The position numbers and the translations under genes are program-made. Shown here in pieces: positions 26,925 through 40,549 of a stretch of 64,000 nucleotides of DNA (position 1 is the stretch's first letter; every line of letters starts with the position of its first letter). The DNA lies in contig JAILWY010000012.1 in assembly GCA_022113835.1 (NCBI GenBank), positions 4,278,001 through 4,342,000 on the forward strand. The letters run 5' to 3'. The notes beneath the pieces were generated by a model. It saw only the letters and a list, made by a program, of their open reading frames with translations, had not been told where the DNA came from and searched no databases. This DNA comes from Atopsyche davidsoni (lineage: Eukaryota; Arthropoda; Insecta; Trichoptera; Hydrobiosidae).

Positions 26925-28239
26925 GTAAGACGAATCTCCACACTTATTTCACTCCGGGTGTGTGCCGACTCTGGAACGACGCATATTGAATTATCACATC
27001 GAAATTCACCGCTCGATTTATGGGAGATCGAGAAAGTTTCTCCGCTCCGAGAGTGCGTAGTTTGTTTTTGAATTTATCAATTTTAAAGTTGGAGAAGTGA
27101 GTTTTGATGTGTTTTCTCAATTTAACTCGGGGCGAGTTTAAATTTTAATGTTGTATTAATTTATGGTATACGTGACAATAATTAAATTTATTCCATATTA
27201 ACAGCAGACCGGGTTATGTATTTTTACTGACTGCTGTTGATGTAAGAATATTTTCATTGTTCAGTTTAATTATAAAATTTTCCATGTATATTTTTTATGA
27301 CAAAAACTTTGAGTTCACTACATTTTTATCGCTTATTTCAAGCTTGAAACTCCAAAAATTATGCAAGACGAAAATAGCATATTTTTTGCTCTACGAGTAA
27401 CTTTACCGCAAGGAAACTATTTTATTGCATTTTTTTGTTTCGCTGGCTCGGTCCGCCGTTGTTTCAGCGGTGAGATTCTTAGCCGAGTATTTATTCTCGC
27501 AGTGCGACCAAAAAGACACTGCAATAAAGAAAGCACCTGTCCAGTTTCAGGAATTACAATAAGTTAGACTCTCTTGCTGCAGCTCGGTTGCCTGCAAGGG
27601 AAACGAATGCGCGTTTATACCACTCACGACCTACACGCTACTGGCACAGGTATACGATTCTTTCAAAACAAGAGCAATTGAATAAAACGTGAAAAATGCA
27701 TTGCGCATACACTGTGATGCATGGTTGTAGACGTGGTTTTATTGAGTTCTTGCGGTAAAGATATCGATCTAGTTTTGTTTGTATACATTTTAATATTATA
27801 AAGATATTGATGATCAAAGTAGAGGGTTTTGCTCACAAATTTGGTTGGGTAGTCAGTGGTTAGTTAGGACTATTGAATTCAGACATTTACGATTTCACTG
27901 AACAGTGATTACCAAGCTATTAAACACATCGCATGTATGCGAAACGCTGCGTGAACTAATTTAATTAGCAAAATTCATATTTAATAGTTTAATTAAGATT
28001 CAAATATTTCGTAATCACCAACTACTTAAAACTGGTTCTTTCAGTCAGTGTCAACCAAGTTCGTATGCAAAATCGCTTGCTACAATTAAAACGAATTCTC
28101 CAAAGTACTTTCTTTCAAAAACACTGAAAGCATATTTCGACGTAAAATTAATTTCAGGTTTCGATTTATCGGACATCATTTATTATAATCAGTTTCGGTG
28201 TAATGTTCTCTTTTTGTTCCCGCGACGTGAGAATGATTT

Positions 28240-28520
28240 TACGGCATCCATTAATCACCCTGTCGTACTGTAGCAATCCTTGGCCGCGCAGTCACGGTCC
28301 AGTCACGGTTCAGTCACGAGCTCCGCAATGGCCTGGCGTCGCGGGGGCGAGGTCAACCGGGCCTTTACAATTCCAGTAGCGAAGCCTGACTTCAAAGGGG
28401 AACTCGAGAATTCCTGACCTCCGCTGATTATGTTGTACGTTACGTTGTTAGGCCGTGCAGGGGGAAGGAAATTATCTGCTTTCCATCGGGGAGCGCGGAG
28501 GGCCCGCGGGTCTTGAAAGA
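28240..28520. promoter_or_regulatory. GC-rich intronic block with 11-bp tandem repeat
   Basis: CAGTCACGGTC, CAGTCACGGTT and CAGTCACGAG run end to end at 28289-28320, an 11-bp period close to one helical turn. The surrounding 280 bp are GC-elevated. This phasing is typical of arrayed protein sites, but no factor can be named from sequence alone. Confidence 0.35.
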
Positions 28521-29568
28521 GTAAATTGAATATCGCGAATAATTTCTCAAGAGTTACGACTGTCTTGATTTATGTTTCTTACATTTGAGGCCGCAAGGGT
28601 AAAATAAGATAATTTAAATATATATTCATGCTAAATTGGCTATAAATATAATAGATATACGACTCGATCTCTATCTTGAAATATATTATTATAAACGGTG
28701 CTTCAAAGCTCATGGTAGCATTCGAAATGAAATAACGAAATGTTCTCTAGTATTCGTATATAATTTAATTCATGAAAAAATGTAAACATGCATCATAAAA
28801 AATAAAGACAAAGCAGTAGTACAATAATGATATATTATCAATGTTACAATAAATTAGGACTCGAAAATAATGTTAATGAACCCAACTATCAAATTAGAAC
28901 CATTAATCATTTTTAGCGCTGTCGCCAAGGACGCGAGCACTCTCGCCTCACCACAAACCATAAATCTATTCCAGTTTCTAGTAAATATTACTAGTGTATC
29001 TTTGGATGTAAGCGCACAGTGTGCCAGTGTAAAAAAAAAGTCGAAGCGCGCTGCACACAGGGACCAAGTCTGCAGTTTTTTTTTCAAATATTCATTCTTA
29101 AATCATAAATTATTATACTAAAATATAATGAAGTTCATACGGCAGAAAAAAATTTTAAAAATCTTGATACTTGTTGTACAAACCAAAACCTTATTTTATA
29201 GTAGAAACAGTAACAAAGGGAGCACTTTATGATTATAAGCTGTTTTTTTGACTGCAAGCAGCTTAGAGAAAAAAAAATTAAGATAATATTAAATTTAATT
29301 TAATTGTTATTTTTTAGGGATAACTTAAGGGGTGCGTCCATTTTCGAGTTTATTTTTTATAATTTTAGAAAATATTTTGCGAAAAATCTACTGCACCAAT
29401 CAAAAAAAATTTTATGCAAAAAGTTAGATACATTCCTTATTCTACGGGTAAGATTTTTTTCTATTTCTTCTAAATATACATTTAATGTGATAAATATGTG
29501 TTTTCCCGATTGAAATTTAGGCATTTGGAGATTATTTTTACTGACGTATCTAGAACCCTAAACATTAA

Positions 29569-29880
29569 CACGTTGACTGCCGTGTCAGCCACCGGTGGCC
29601 GACACGGAGGTATTCCAATTGGGCCGCGTCGGCCACCGGTGGCCGACACATAGCGACGACATACCTGACTTTAGCTCGTCATTCTGCCCGTCGGCCATGC
29701 GCCCTGTATTCAACTACTATTGAACATGAACATGGCCTTCTATCTTCCTTCGATATGGCCGATAAAAATATCTCAAAACAAATGAAATAATTGTATTTCG
29801 ACCCATTATATTAAATTATACCTAAAAACGTGAAAACAATTTTTGGACATTTTACGAAAATCCTATTGGCAGTCAACGTA
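29569..29880. mobile_element. piggyBac-type MITE
   Basis: A 312-bp non-coding element is bounded by TTAA at 29565-29568 and 29881-29884, the target duplication of piggyBac-superfamily transposons. The ends are 13-bp inverted repeats: CACGTTGACTGCC on the left and GGCAGTCAACGTA on the right, one mismatch. Near the left end are two strong palindromes centred on CCACCGGTGG (29581-29606 and 29628-29647, the latter perfect over 20 bp). There is no transposase, so it would have been moved in trans. Confidence 0.85.
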
Positions 29881-29999
29881 TTAAGGAGTCCTTTCTGTCA
29901 ATTGGAATTCAAAGATAGCATATAAATATATCGTATGGAATTAGTTTAATTTTTTTTTAAATACTTTGGTTTTGAATTTTTTTTTTTTAATGCCGTGGA

Positions 30000-30212
30000 T
30001 TCGTGCGCTTGGCTCCACTGTGCGCTGCTCGGTCCAGGGATGGGGGGTGGTGTTTGGAGCGGGTCGACGGTGCAGATTGCTCCGGCGGGCTCCGGTTACT
30101 TTCAGCTCCGTGAGGACCCTCGCGGCGATGTCGCTTAGCGTCAATTACCATCAGCGCCGGCAAGTCCGACCGCTAAATCGCATCCTGCACCGGACTGCGC
30201 CGAGCAAATGAC
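30000..30212. other. GC-rich patch next to a T12 run, possible retroelement fragment
   Basis: About 213 GC-rich bp directly follow a run of 12 T, so on the minus strand the patch would end in poly-A, as the 3' end of a truncated retrotransposon or retrocopy does. A minus-strand frame of about 67 codons crosses it, but I do not recognise the protein. No clear target duplication was found. It could also be an unrelated GC island. Confidence 0.3.
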
Positions 30213-31833
30213 TTCAACCAGAAATTTCGACTCACAGAAACGGAAAAGCTATCTCGTATTTTCGTGCACTGTGCTCTTCGAAACAGAGCTTAACATTTAC
30301 AATATACAAAAACTTTATATTATATAACACATTAAGTCGTTATCGTTTGACTTAATTGTACATATCTGTTGACAACTACAAATATCTAATATTGCATAAT
30401 TTACAAAAAATATTTGAAGCATCCTTTGAAAACGACACGTACATAAATATCAAATAAAATTATCAAATTCTATTCACTCCATTAAATGAAATATGTGGTA
30501 CTAAATATGTTTGAATGTTTTTTTTTCTGTATATGCAAATATGAATAATAAACGTATTTAAAAACCTAACTAATCATGTTAATATAAAACTCTCATTGAA
30601 TACTAAAAGGAAAGGCAAAGATTATATAGTAATGCTATTGGGCAGCAGCAATACGCAACCTTCCAATATAAAACTACGGTGCAGAAGGACCCGGGGACCC
30701 ATTACACTATTTTCCCCTTAAAAAACCATGATCACTGACTCAGCATGTGAAATGAAACACTCAGTGAAATGGTCGTCAACTTCCTCTGAAGAGAACCATT
30801 TGATAAAGATAAAGAATACTAAAAATTATGCGCCTAAAAATAACTTTTATTGTTCGTGCATATAAATCGTGTTTTTTAAATTAAATTCTAGTTTAAATGT
30901 ATTAACTGTTTTTTTTTTTTTTGGATCTTTGTCTGTGATATGTAAGCGACTTGAGATTTCAGAATTTAAATCTGTATTTTAACCATAACGCCAGTTCTCA
31001 CAAGCACCTCGTGTATTCAGATGGGCTGGAGTTTTCTCTAAGGTTACACCACTGTCGAGGGTTACTTATTTAACTTTTAAATTTAATAACATTATTATAC
31101 TTTCGGTTCACCATCGAACTGTGAGGTAAGCGAAGCTTTCGACAATCTAGTAGATTTTAATACTAAATCAAAAAAATTGTATAGTAATCAATGTACAAAA
31201 ATACTTAATAAACGGTAATTGTTTTAGTATGTTGTCTAAAAATATTATTCTCATAAAAACAGTTAGTAATAAATTTACTTTGATGCCACCGATCTCGTCG
31301 AGTGAGTGAGGTAGAAAAAAATAAAATGACAAATCGTTTAACGAATTCCGTTTCACCGAAATAAATCCTGCGGGAAAAAATCACAAAAGTTATTTATTAT
31401 TTATTTGATATAGTTTTATGTTTCTTTGACATCTGCACACTCTGATAGACAACTTATTAATTTGTATGGCATACATCTTTTTAAATACTTTTATTCACAA
31501 AAAAACAATACAATTTCACCGTACAATACTTTATATATAAATCAAAGACTACAACCACCACGCAATTCAACACACAAAAACCATATTTCGGTACCCGTTA
31601 TCGTAACTTTTACGCCAAACTGTAAAAAATATTAACGATTGCAACTCTCTCAAAATAAACGCAACCCGAATTCCAGTTTTACCCTTTGACGTAGTGTAAT
31701 AATTAGTTTAATTGTTTTGCCTGGCAGAAGTTCTGCCATAAATCTAAATCTGCAGGTGAGTTTAGTATAATCCGTAGCCCGCGCACATACCGCGTCTATA
31801 AATTGCAAAGCAGGCCTCGGCTTTCGGCGCTGT

Positions 31834-31859
31834 GGGGTTCCACCCCTGTCGGCAGGGGT
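31834..31859 (+). other. Overlapping alternative hairpins in CadN intron
   Basis: GGGGT (31834-31838) can pair with ACCCC (31842-31846), while ACCCCTG (31842-31848) can instead pair with CAGGGGT (31853-31859) across a TCGG loop. The two stems exclude each other. They are short and may be coincidental. Confidence 0.3.
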
Positions 31860-34800
31860 AGCAAATGGAGAGACTTGTATGAGATTACATCTGCTAATCG
31901 CTGCTAAACCTGCATGTCGATAGATAGCAGTGTCTCTCGTTATAAAGGATTACTTGTTTGACAGTGCACGTTTCAGGTAACTGCACAATAAACAATTTAA
32001 CTTAAAAAAAAAAAAAAAAAAACAGAGTGATACGTCTGTAGATTATGAAGAAAAAATTTATATAAAGCATTGATGAAGCACTCATATTCTTAAGATTTTC
32101 ACAAGAATATAATTTGGTTGGATCTGTATACATCTCTGAGCAAAGTTAAGTACTCCATCTCATCATCAGATGCAAGGCTATTACATTTTAGCATCGAGTA
32201 TAAAAAATAGTTATGGAATATTTTTATTTCGAGAACTCCGATAGAATGTAAAATTATATATTGAAAAGTTTTAATTGGATTTGATATTATTCACTTTTTT
32301 TTCGCTTTTTCACGACAGACTGGTTTAATTCGTTATACTTCATATTAAAACAACACGTACGAAGGCTAGGAGGCTACGGACTTTCAAGAGCTTCTTCAGA
32401 CATCAGTCCTTGAAAGGCAAAATCTCTTACCCATTTGGCTAACCATAGTTATTGATATTTTAATTTACAATATAATTTTATTACGTATTACGAAATGATT
32501 AATTCTACCCGAGGGCTATCCACCTTTTTGGTGAATTCATTTTTATCTTGTTTCTTTTCTGTGTCGGCCACTGTGTTCTTGATTGCAATCTTCATTAAGG
32601 CTCTGCAAAATTATGAATCGAGATGAATATTCTTAGGGTTTTCTCATTACTTTACCCAGCCAGTCTGTGCGGCGGAAGGGCGAGCCGCACACTCTGTAAG
32701 CGCACATGACAATCTACCTAACTGTGCGAGAAAGTGCTTAAGGGGGTTGATCTCGGATTTTAGCCAGTCGTGAGTATTCCCTGAAAAAAATACGTAAAAG
32801 ACAATCCGTGATGACAAACGTGAAAATCTGATCAATTGTTCAAGGGAAAAAATTTGTCCAAATGTCTATTTGTATAAAAAAGTATTAATGGGGCTAATCT
32901 CATAAAACACTGAATCGTATATTTTTCGTGGAAAAAATACATAAAGGTAAAATCATTTAATTTTAGTTGTTTTCGTGTTAATGCTAAACATTCGTGAAAT
33001 CGTAATTACTTTTGAATTGAGTGTTTTTCTTTGAAATATTTATCCACGGTTTATTTTACGAAAACAAATAATGTTTACTTCACGAGTGGAAATCATCTTT
33101 ACGTTATTATGTGGACAAGGAGGTTTATTTTTATAACTTCTCCACTCTGGAAGAGTCGGGGGTCGCAAATGAAAGATAGACAAGTGTGAATAAGCGTTGT
33201 TTTTAAACAATTAGAAGTAACTACAAGTTTGCATTATTACGTCATCATTATTAACTTTGCTTTATGCAGAAAAATACCAGGTAATAAATATCAATGTTGT
33301 ATTTTCTTAAAAACTGTATTATATATTCGTTTTCAATTTCACTGAAAAAGATATTATTATATATTGAATTCTACTGCTAGATTATAGTAGTAGTACGTGC
33401 TCGGGAAATAAAAACATTTTGTGTATTTTAGAAAATTGGTCAATTGCCGGCCTAACAATAAAATATACGACTAAAATTTCGTTTATTATAAAATTATTTT
33501 ATAAAAAAATCTTTTTGATATCATGAAAATGGAGTCTAGGGTCTTAAGATAAATTAACGTTATTGCGAAATACATTCAAACTTTCCAGCTGCCTTGCTCT
33601 GCGTAAACTCGAGGTCTTTGCTTCAATTGACTAAGTTACTTCAATTAAAACATATTGAAACTGAGTTCAAAATGGTCGTTTACGATGCAACGGGTACTTA
33701 TACACGTAAAGAACATGGCGAGAAAATTACAAATGCCATGTGTTTTGCAGTTGGTTTTATTTAACCATACTTATTTTTCATGTTTATTTGTTTTAATTTA
33801 CCTAAACATTACCATATTACTAAATTTAATCTTAATCTTAATTCTTATTTTATATTCACATGTATAATATACTGATGTAAAATTAATGTATTCAATTCCT
33901 TTAATGTTGAATTTCAATACAAATTAAAAAATATTTTCTTTTGATTAAATATTTTTTCGTAAACAAAAATGATTAAATCTCACTCTTAATGATAATGCAA
34001 ATCTTTAAACATCATGAAAATTAAATCATTTTCATTATTTACCAGCATTTGAACTTTAAAGTTTTGTCCTTTTGGAGATGTCGTATCATTTATGTCAGAT
34101 GCTATTAATAAAACGACAAAACTTTAGCATTTCCCAAAGGGCGATACTTTTGCATCTGCTTTGCTTTGAATTCTAAAATATAAACTATCGTCGAATTTTA
34201 GATTAAAGCCGACGGGAAAAAACAAATTGATCCAAAACGTTTTTCTTTCTTTGAAGATTTTCATGTGAATTAAAACCTCCCTGAATCTGTTATTATAATA
34301 AAGGAATATATATACTTATCCCGGCATATATGCATGAGCTACCTGTACCAAATTTGGTCGGAGTATTATGTGTATCCTTGCTTTCTTTTCAGCTCTGCAT
34401 AGTTTTATACCCAAAAGAATTTCCCTGCATTACTTGAAATCCTTTTACATGTCGAGTGAAGGTTCCTTGTGTGCGACAAAAAAAAACACTTACCCCTTAT
34501 TATGGATATTTTATTCGGCATTCAACATTCCCCCGAGAAACATCGCTTTGATGTTTTCATTATTTACTTATACAAACTAAAACTAAAGTCGCGTCCTTTT
34601 TTATTGAATCGCTATGGCATACCATTGCGAGATCCCTAATAAATGACCGTCAGTTCCTTTTCGATAGATTCTTTTAAGATAAACGAAGGCTTTTGTAAGA
34701 CTTTTATCTGGAATCGCTACACTATTCCCGGGGGACTTTGCTTTACTCAGCATTTTCTACAAACCGCACGCTGAATGAACAGCGTCTTGGAGCGGAAATT

Positions 34801-36100
34801 ATTCTCAACACTCCGTTCCCCTGTTGATACAAATACCTGAATTACACTTATACACGCAAACAACTCACATTTCATCTAGAGTAAAATAATTAAAATCGTA
34901 CCTCCGCAATTAAAAACATTCGCTATTGCAAAAAAATATATATTAAAACATCTGCTAGTTTTTCTTACGAAACTCCCGACCTCGCGTTAAGCCGAAGTTA
35001 TCAGTTTTAAATATCGCATAAAAATATCTTAACAAATATTTTTGCGCTAAATACATTCTTATGGCGTTTCTTGCGCATTAAGAATGATTAATGACTGAAA
35101 AAATGATTTCTCCGAGTCATAAAAACACTAATATACCATCCGCCGAGAAGTTATCGCAATTTTTCACGTAATTAAGAAATGAAATCTTATAACTGAAAAT
35201 AAATCTAAACCGCTACGTTTCGTATTCAAAATCGTTTTATTTGCTTGGCGCGCACTTGGAGGAACTCGTTTCTAAAATAATTGTATTAACTCAATATTTA
35301 TATAATTAATCAAAGGTGATGACGAGTTCAGGAGTCTCTTAAACAACGTATCTTTTCCCATTATGAGAAAAAAAAATAATTATCTCCGAAGAAAGAGCAC
35401 TTTTGTTTGACAAGCCGTCAACTTGTCCCGTTCAATGTGAAAGTAATTTTTCTTCATCACAGCTTTATTTTTCTACCCGGTAGATTTCCAATTATCTGAC
35501 TTTATTCTGCGAAAATAATTATCAAAATGTAAATTGAAAATATATCGCAAGCTACTCTTCAACTCGTTTTTAATCACCTTGTCTGTCTCAAATATAATTT
35601 AGCGTGTCAGAAGTATGAGAAATATTTCATGGCATTTTAAAATTAATACTTTCTGTTGTTTTATATTCGCAGTACAAGTTCGTGAGACTTTACGTATTCT
35701 TGACAATATTGCCTGAACTCTGCAGTAATTCCATTTCTTGGGTGGATACTTAATCTAGAAAGGTCGTGACTAGCATTCCTCTCACGCGCATTCCCAGGCT
35801 AATGGCAGTGTTTACTATTAGCTTTCATATCACAATAAACGAACTTTATAATGTATGTTATCTCGAAAATCCCAATTAAAATTCTGTAAAAGTAAACAAA
35901 ATTAAATTTCAACATTAAAATATTTTTTTATACGAAAATTGATTAAACATAAATAATTTTAAACAGCAAGCTTCGTGTTTTTTTCAATATTTTATTTAAG
36001 TGACACCATTGCTTTTGAAGCACCGTGAAGATGAAATATATTAAAAATAAATATTTCCGGGAGCAATCATAAGTACATTGAAATGAAAAATACGAATAGG

Positions 36101-36125
36101 TATATATATATATATATATATATAT
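36101..36125. repeat. TA microsatellite
   Basis: About 12 uninterrupted TA units. Confidence 0.9.
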
Positions 36126-39100
36126 TAAGTCGGTGACATTTTTCCCAGTTGCACCAGAAGTCTTTTGGGGGGGAGTTCTTTGATCTCGGTACTAAACCAT
36201 TTATAATTTTTCCCGGTGATCCCAAAAAAATGGCTTCCGACCGAAATTCAGAATTTTAATTAAATTTGGGAACTTCTTACTCGCTGTGAGTTTTGGCGGA
36301 GGACCGTATTTCCAGTTTGTACTGGCCGAGGGCACATGTTTCTTCGTTAGCCCCTCGCCCCGCCCCCGACGATCCCTTTTCCGACAGGCTATTTAACCCG
36401 CACTCCTAATTCGAGCCTCAATTTATAGAAAAATATGAACAACCTGGCATGTTTACGATTTCAATAGTGCCAACCTGAAATACACCGAAATCACGCATCG
36501 CCGGAGAAAAAAATAAATACTCGAGATAAACAACAAGCGAAATTTCCACGTTATTACAATTTTTTTTGCAATCTGAATTGCCCATTAAGTTTTAAATTTT
36601 AATAAAAAATATTCATTTCCATGCTTATCTTTACATGGTGAACTTTTTTTCGCGCACCGCAGAGGAAAAAATAATTACGTGGGTACTTGGCCTTTTTGCA
36701 GCGTAAAATTTCATCGCCATACTATGTGGCACGGGTAGATTTTTATTAAAACGGACGAGAAATATGTCGGGTTTATTTTCTCAATAATATATGAAGTTTA
36801 CGGCGAGCCGGCTTACTCCACTATCCTTTTTTATAGCTCCCGGGCTCGCCACTTCTGAGGTTCTCTCTCCGAACAAAATGCAGGCAGATGTTTGCATAAA
36901 GAGATGGGCTTACGTTTATTTAAGAAGTTAACACGAGCTTCGGTAGATTATGCAGATGTCTGGAGAGTGTCTGCTGAGCTAATGATCCCCAGAATCGTCG
37001 CCTCCGCCCCTGCGAGTTGAATATTGAGCTCTGCAAGTCGCGGCGGCTGCGGACTGTTTGTTGACTAGACACAAACAAACATACAATCTGTCGTTGTTTA
37101 TCGGCTCTGGAAACCACAAATTATCTGGAATAATTTGCAATGCTTATTCTGCCAGAGTAACCGCGGCGTTGTTAGATAATTAATCTCCCGTTATGGCATG
37201 CACCTCCTTCTAATGCAACCTAATGACTCGTAATTACCTTAATTTCCCCGCGAGATACCATCTTAACATCTTATAAATTTCATGGCGCTAATTTCAAGGA
37301 AAAGAGTTCCTTTCTTGCGCCACTTCCTACCTTTCTTGTTATAAATTATCGTCGGCCTCTTTAAAGATATTTTTTTTCTGATTTGTCTCTAAAGTTATGC
37401 GCGGGTAAGGACATTCCTTTCGAACTTTTGCTGTTTCGGTTATATAATACAAACGGATTCTGAAGCGATAATATTTTAGCAAAGATTACAGTTCTTGTTA
37501 AAAAAAAAAAAAACTTACGTAATTCCACCGGATCTTTTTAATCAAAGCAATGTTTTGGATTCCGCGTGATTTACATTTCTCCCAATAACCCGGTGCCTTT
37601 AGTGCACCGCTCGAAACGCAAATATAATCGAATTTGATCAACTTTTTAATCAAGCCGGAATTCGATCCTGTGTTTTGCATTGCACGTGGAGTAAATTTTC
37701 CTCTAAGCGCTAGTACCTTTCGGGAAATAAGAGTCAAGCACTTGAATTAACTTTGTACGTTACCGGAGCGCGCAGAGCTCGGTATTTCTGGGTCGGAATT
37801 TTCTTCCGGTCCGATCAGACCACACAGTAACAAACGAGGTCCGTCGCCGCAGCTAATCCGGTCAATATCGGACTAATTCCACCGATGCAGCACTGAATCG
37901 TCGCCGGCTATTGTAATCGAAGATTTAGGTACCGAGTTAACATGCCCAGTTGCATATCTATCCGCAATTCGATTAGTCCGAATTTATCGCGACTGTTTGC
38001 GAAAGCACTAACAATATTCAACTTCAATATTCACTCGCAAATTAGAAACGTAAAGTTGCATCGTTAGCAGTTTTTCATAGTCGTCGGAAAGCGAAAAAAA
38101 ACTACACGAAAAACTTAAGTCATTTTGATGTCCATGTCCGAGTTATTAGTTAGCGATGCTTCATAGAAAAAAGGCACAAAAGAAACGGTCGTTATTGTAG
38201 AAAAAAATATACCGCACAAATATAGAACAACAAAGGAAATGCTCCAGTATCTGATAAATAGCCGCAAAAGGCAGCGAAGACATAAGTTGGATAATATAAA
38301 TGAACAGAATTTAATTCAGCGGCAAACATGTCCACATCAAAACAAATCAATAAAAAAATAATAAATATTTTCACCAAAAGTGCAGTGGAAAAAATATTAA
38401 ATTCAAAGTGTATTATTTTTATCTTGGGTATCTAAATCGGGTAACGAAAGGACGGAACATAACATTAGGCTTAAACTAATCTTTCCAGTTGTTTTGGGAA
38501 TAAAACGATTTGTGATCCTGACGCCGCGATACTCTGGGGCTTTCCCGGCTTATTGTGAGGAGAAAGGATTCCCCTCGAATATTTTGATGTTTAATTAATG
38601 GTAACACTGGAGCTTAGCACACAGGTGTAGTATCCAGTCGCTGCGAGGACTGCTCTCATTGTTGTCGGTGATCGATTTGCGCAGTATTCGGGCAAGTTGT
38701 TGTATTAGAAAGATCAACATGACAACCCCCTCGCTTGAATTAAATTTAATTACAAAAGTCAATAACGAAGTTTTGAAGTGTGATACGCTGAGGGTTCTCC
38801 TTGTAGAACTAATCTCATCGTTAATTAACTCTTTGAAACATTTTACTAAATTCTGCATTACTTTTTTAAATAGCCAATTTATATTTACAACGTATATATA
38901 ATCATACTAATTCTTTTTAATAAAAAAAAAAATAAACAAATTTACGCATACTTTTCAAGATCGTTTTGATAGTGCGCCGAGGCACAAACTTTGTATTTAT
39001 GTATCATAATAAAAGTTATACCGGCTATAAAAAATGATGTCCGTTTATTTCTAAAATTGTTCAATTTGTACAACAAACTTTTCGTTGGTGATGACTGTCA

Positions 39101-39283
39101 CCATCATCACACCTTTTTTTTTCTCGCATATCTTTAATCTTTAAATTGCAGGTATTAAACTATACATGTGTATCTGTACCTTTTGATGTACTGACCCAAC
39201 TTTATTGTAGCTTTCTACGATCGGAAAGTTCGCTCGATTTTAAAACGTGTATGGCCGCGTCTGACCGTTCCCGCTGTTGACAG

Positions 39284-39448
39284 TACGAGCTGCGCCTGGC
39301 TGCGTCCGACAACCTGAAGGAGAACTACACGACGGTGGTGATCCACGTGAAGGACGTGAACGACAACCCCCCCGTGTTCGAGAGGCCCACCTACCGCACG
39401 CAGATCACCGAGGAGGACGACCGCAACCTGCCCAAGCGGGTTCTTCAG
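39284..39448 (+). CDS. CadN: N-cadherin, alternative exon, first pair, upstream copy
   Basis: This 165-bp exon is 55 codons, phase 0 at both ends, beginning YELRLAASDNLKENYTTVV and ending NLPKRVLQ. It contains the calcium-linker motif DVNDNPPVFE that closes one cadherin repeat and opens the next. It aligns without gaps to 41394-41558 with 28 of 55 identical residues, and both follow the same upstream exon, so they are duplicated alternatives. Drosophila CadN is known to carry mutually exclusive exon pairs; by position this corresponds to the pair usually numbered 13. The donor is CAG|GTCCTA, far from consensus. 52 of 55 codons end in G or C. That only one copy is used per transcript is inferred by homology. 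Confidence 0.93.
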
Positions 39449-40518
39449 GTCCTACCGCCGCCACCCTCGCAACCTTGTTTTTGTTATTTTCAGTTTTCGT
39501 TTTTAGGTTGCCGATTTTGATTTTATTTATTTTTTGTAACTTTTTTGTAGGTCTTGTATGCTTTGATATGTTTTTTTTTTTTTTCTATAGATTAATATTT
39601 GTAGTTTGATTTTTTTATCTTATATTATTTGTACCCCTTCGTGGACGCACTCACACTAAACCGCAGTAAAAACACTCTCACGGTATTATAGAAGCTGTAG
39701 TTTTTTTTTAATTTCAAATTATATTACTTGTAGTAAACTTTAAATCAAATTGTCAAGAGCACAATATATCACTTATGAAGAGATAAAAAACCGATTTCGT
39801 CTGGAGACCAAATTTCTTCAGTCGGTAATAAAAATGTGATTTTGTTACTATCATCTAATGAAGACTGATATCGAATTTTTATTGCATTTATTGTTTAAAA
39901 ATATTTTTTTACAAAGCTTCAAAGGGGGATTTTATCATTTAGAATTATCGCTTACTAGATAGATTTAATTAAAGTATAATTGAATGAAATCGTAGCCGTA
40001 CCATCGTTCGTATTTAGTTTTGTAACTGTAGAAGGTTTAATATATTTTCATTAAAAAATAAATTGCACTTCAGCAAATGACTCTAGAAAAATTTGATTTG
40101 TGCAGTATGCGCTCACAGCAGTATCTGAAGTCTGTGAGACGATAACTTTTCTATTTCGAAGTTTCATTGGGTGTCTCTTTCCGGTGAAACGAAGTCACCG
40201 GCTGCGGGCCCTCGTCCCCGGCAAGTCGGTCAGTGTGAGTGGCCGCGAGGGGGGCCCGGCGAGCCGTCCCGCCGCGTCGTGTGAAGCATGCTCCACGTCC
40301 TTCCCCGGCCCGCACTCGCCCAGAGTTCAAATGATAAATGCGACTCGTCTCTCGAAGGAATCGCAAGATGCTCTCCCGGATATCCGGGCGACTCTGCAGC
40401 CTTCTCGGCCGCGTGATGAATGAGGGCGATCTTTGTTTTTGTATTTACAAGCGCTGACAACGTTCCGCGGAATAATCAATTTTAGATTAATCAACGCAAA
40501 CGGAGAGAATCCATCACT

Positions 40519-40549
<31 letters not shown>

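Larger units (their letters stand above)
26925..39283 (+). other. CadN: CadN 12.4-kb intron before the first alternative pair
   Basis: Intron between the CGG|GTAAGA donor and the acceptor before 39284. It holds a TTAA-flanked MITE (29565-29884), a GC-rich patch (30000-30212), an 11-bp tandem repeat (28289-28320), overlapping short hairpins (31834-31859), poly-A runs at 32004-32022 and 37500-37514, and a TA microsatellite (36101-36125). Remaining parts are AT-rich with scattered balanced patches, for example 34600-34850, 36280-36420, 36790-37260 and 37740-38000. No further cadherin exon was found. Confidence 0.75.

Noticed and set aside
39277..39609. A 110-codon frame overlapping CadN exon 39284
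   Set aside because: Off-frame shadow of the GC-rich cadherin exon running into a T-rich intron.
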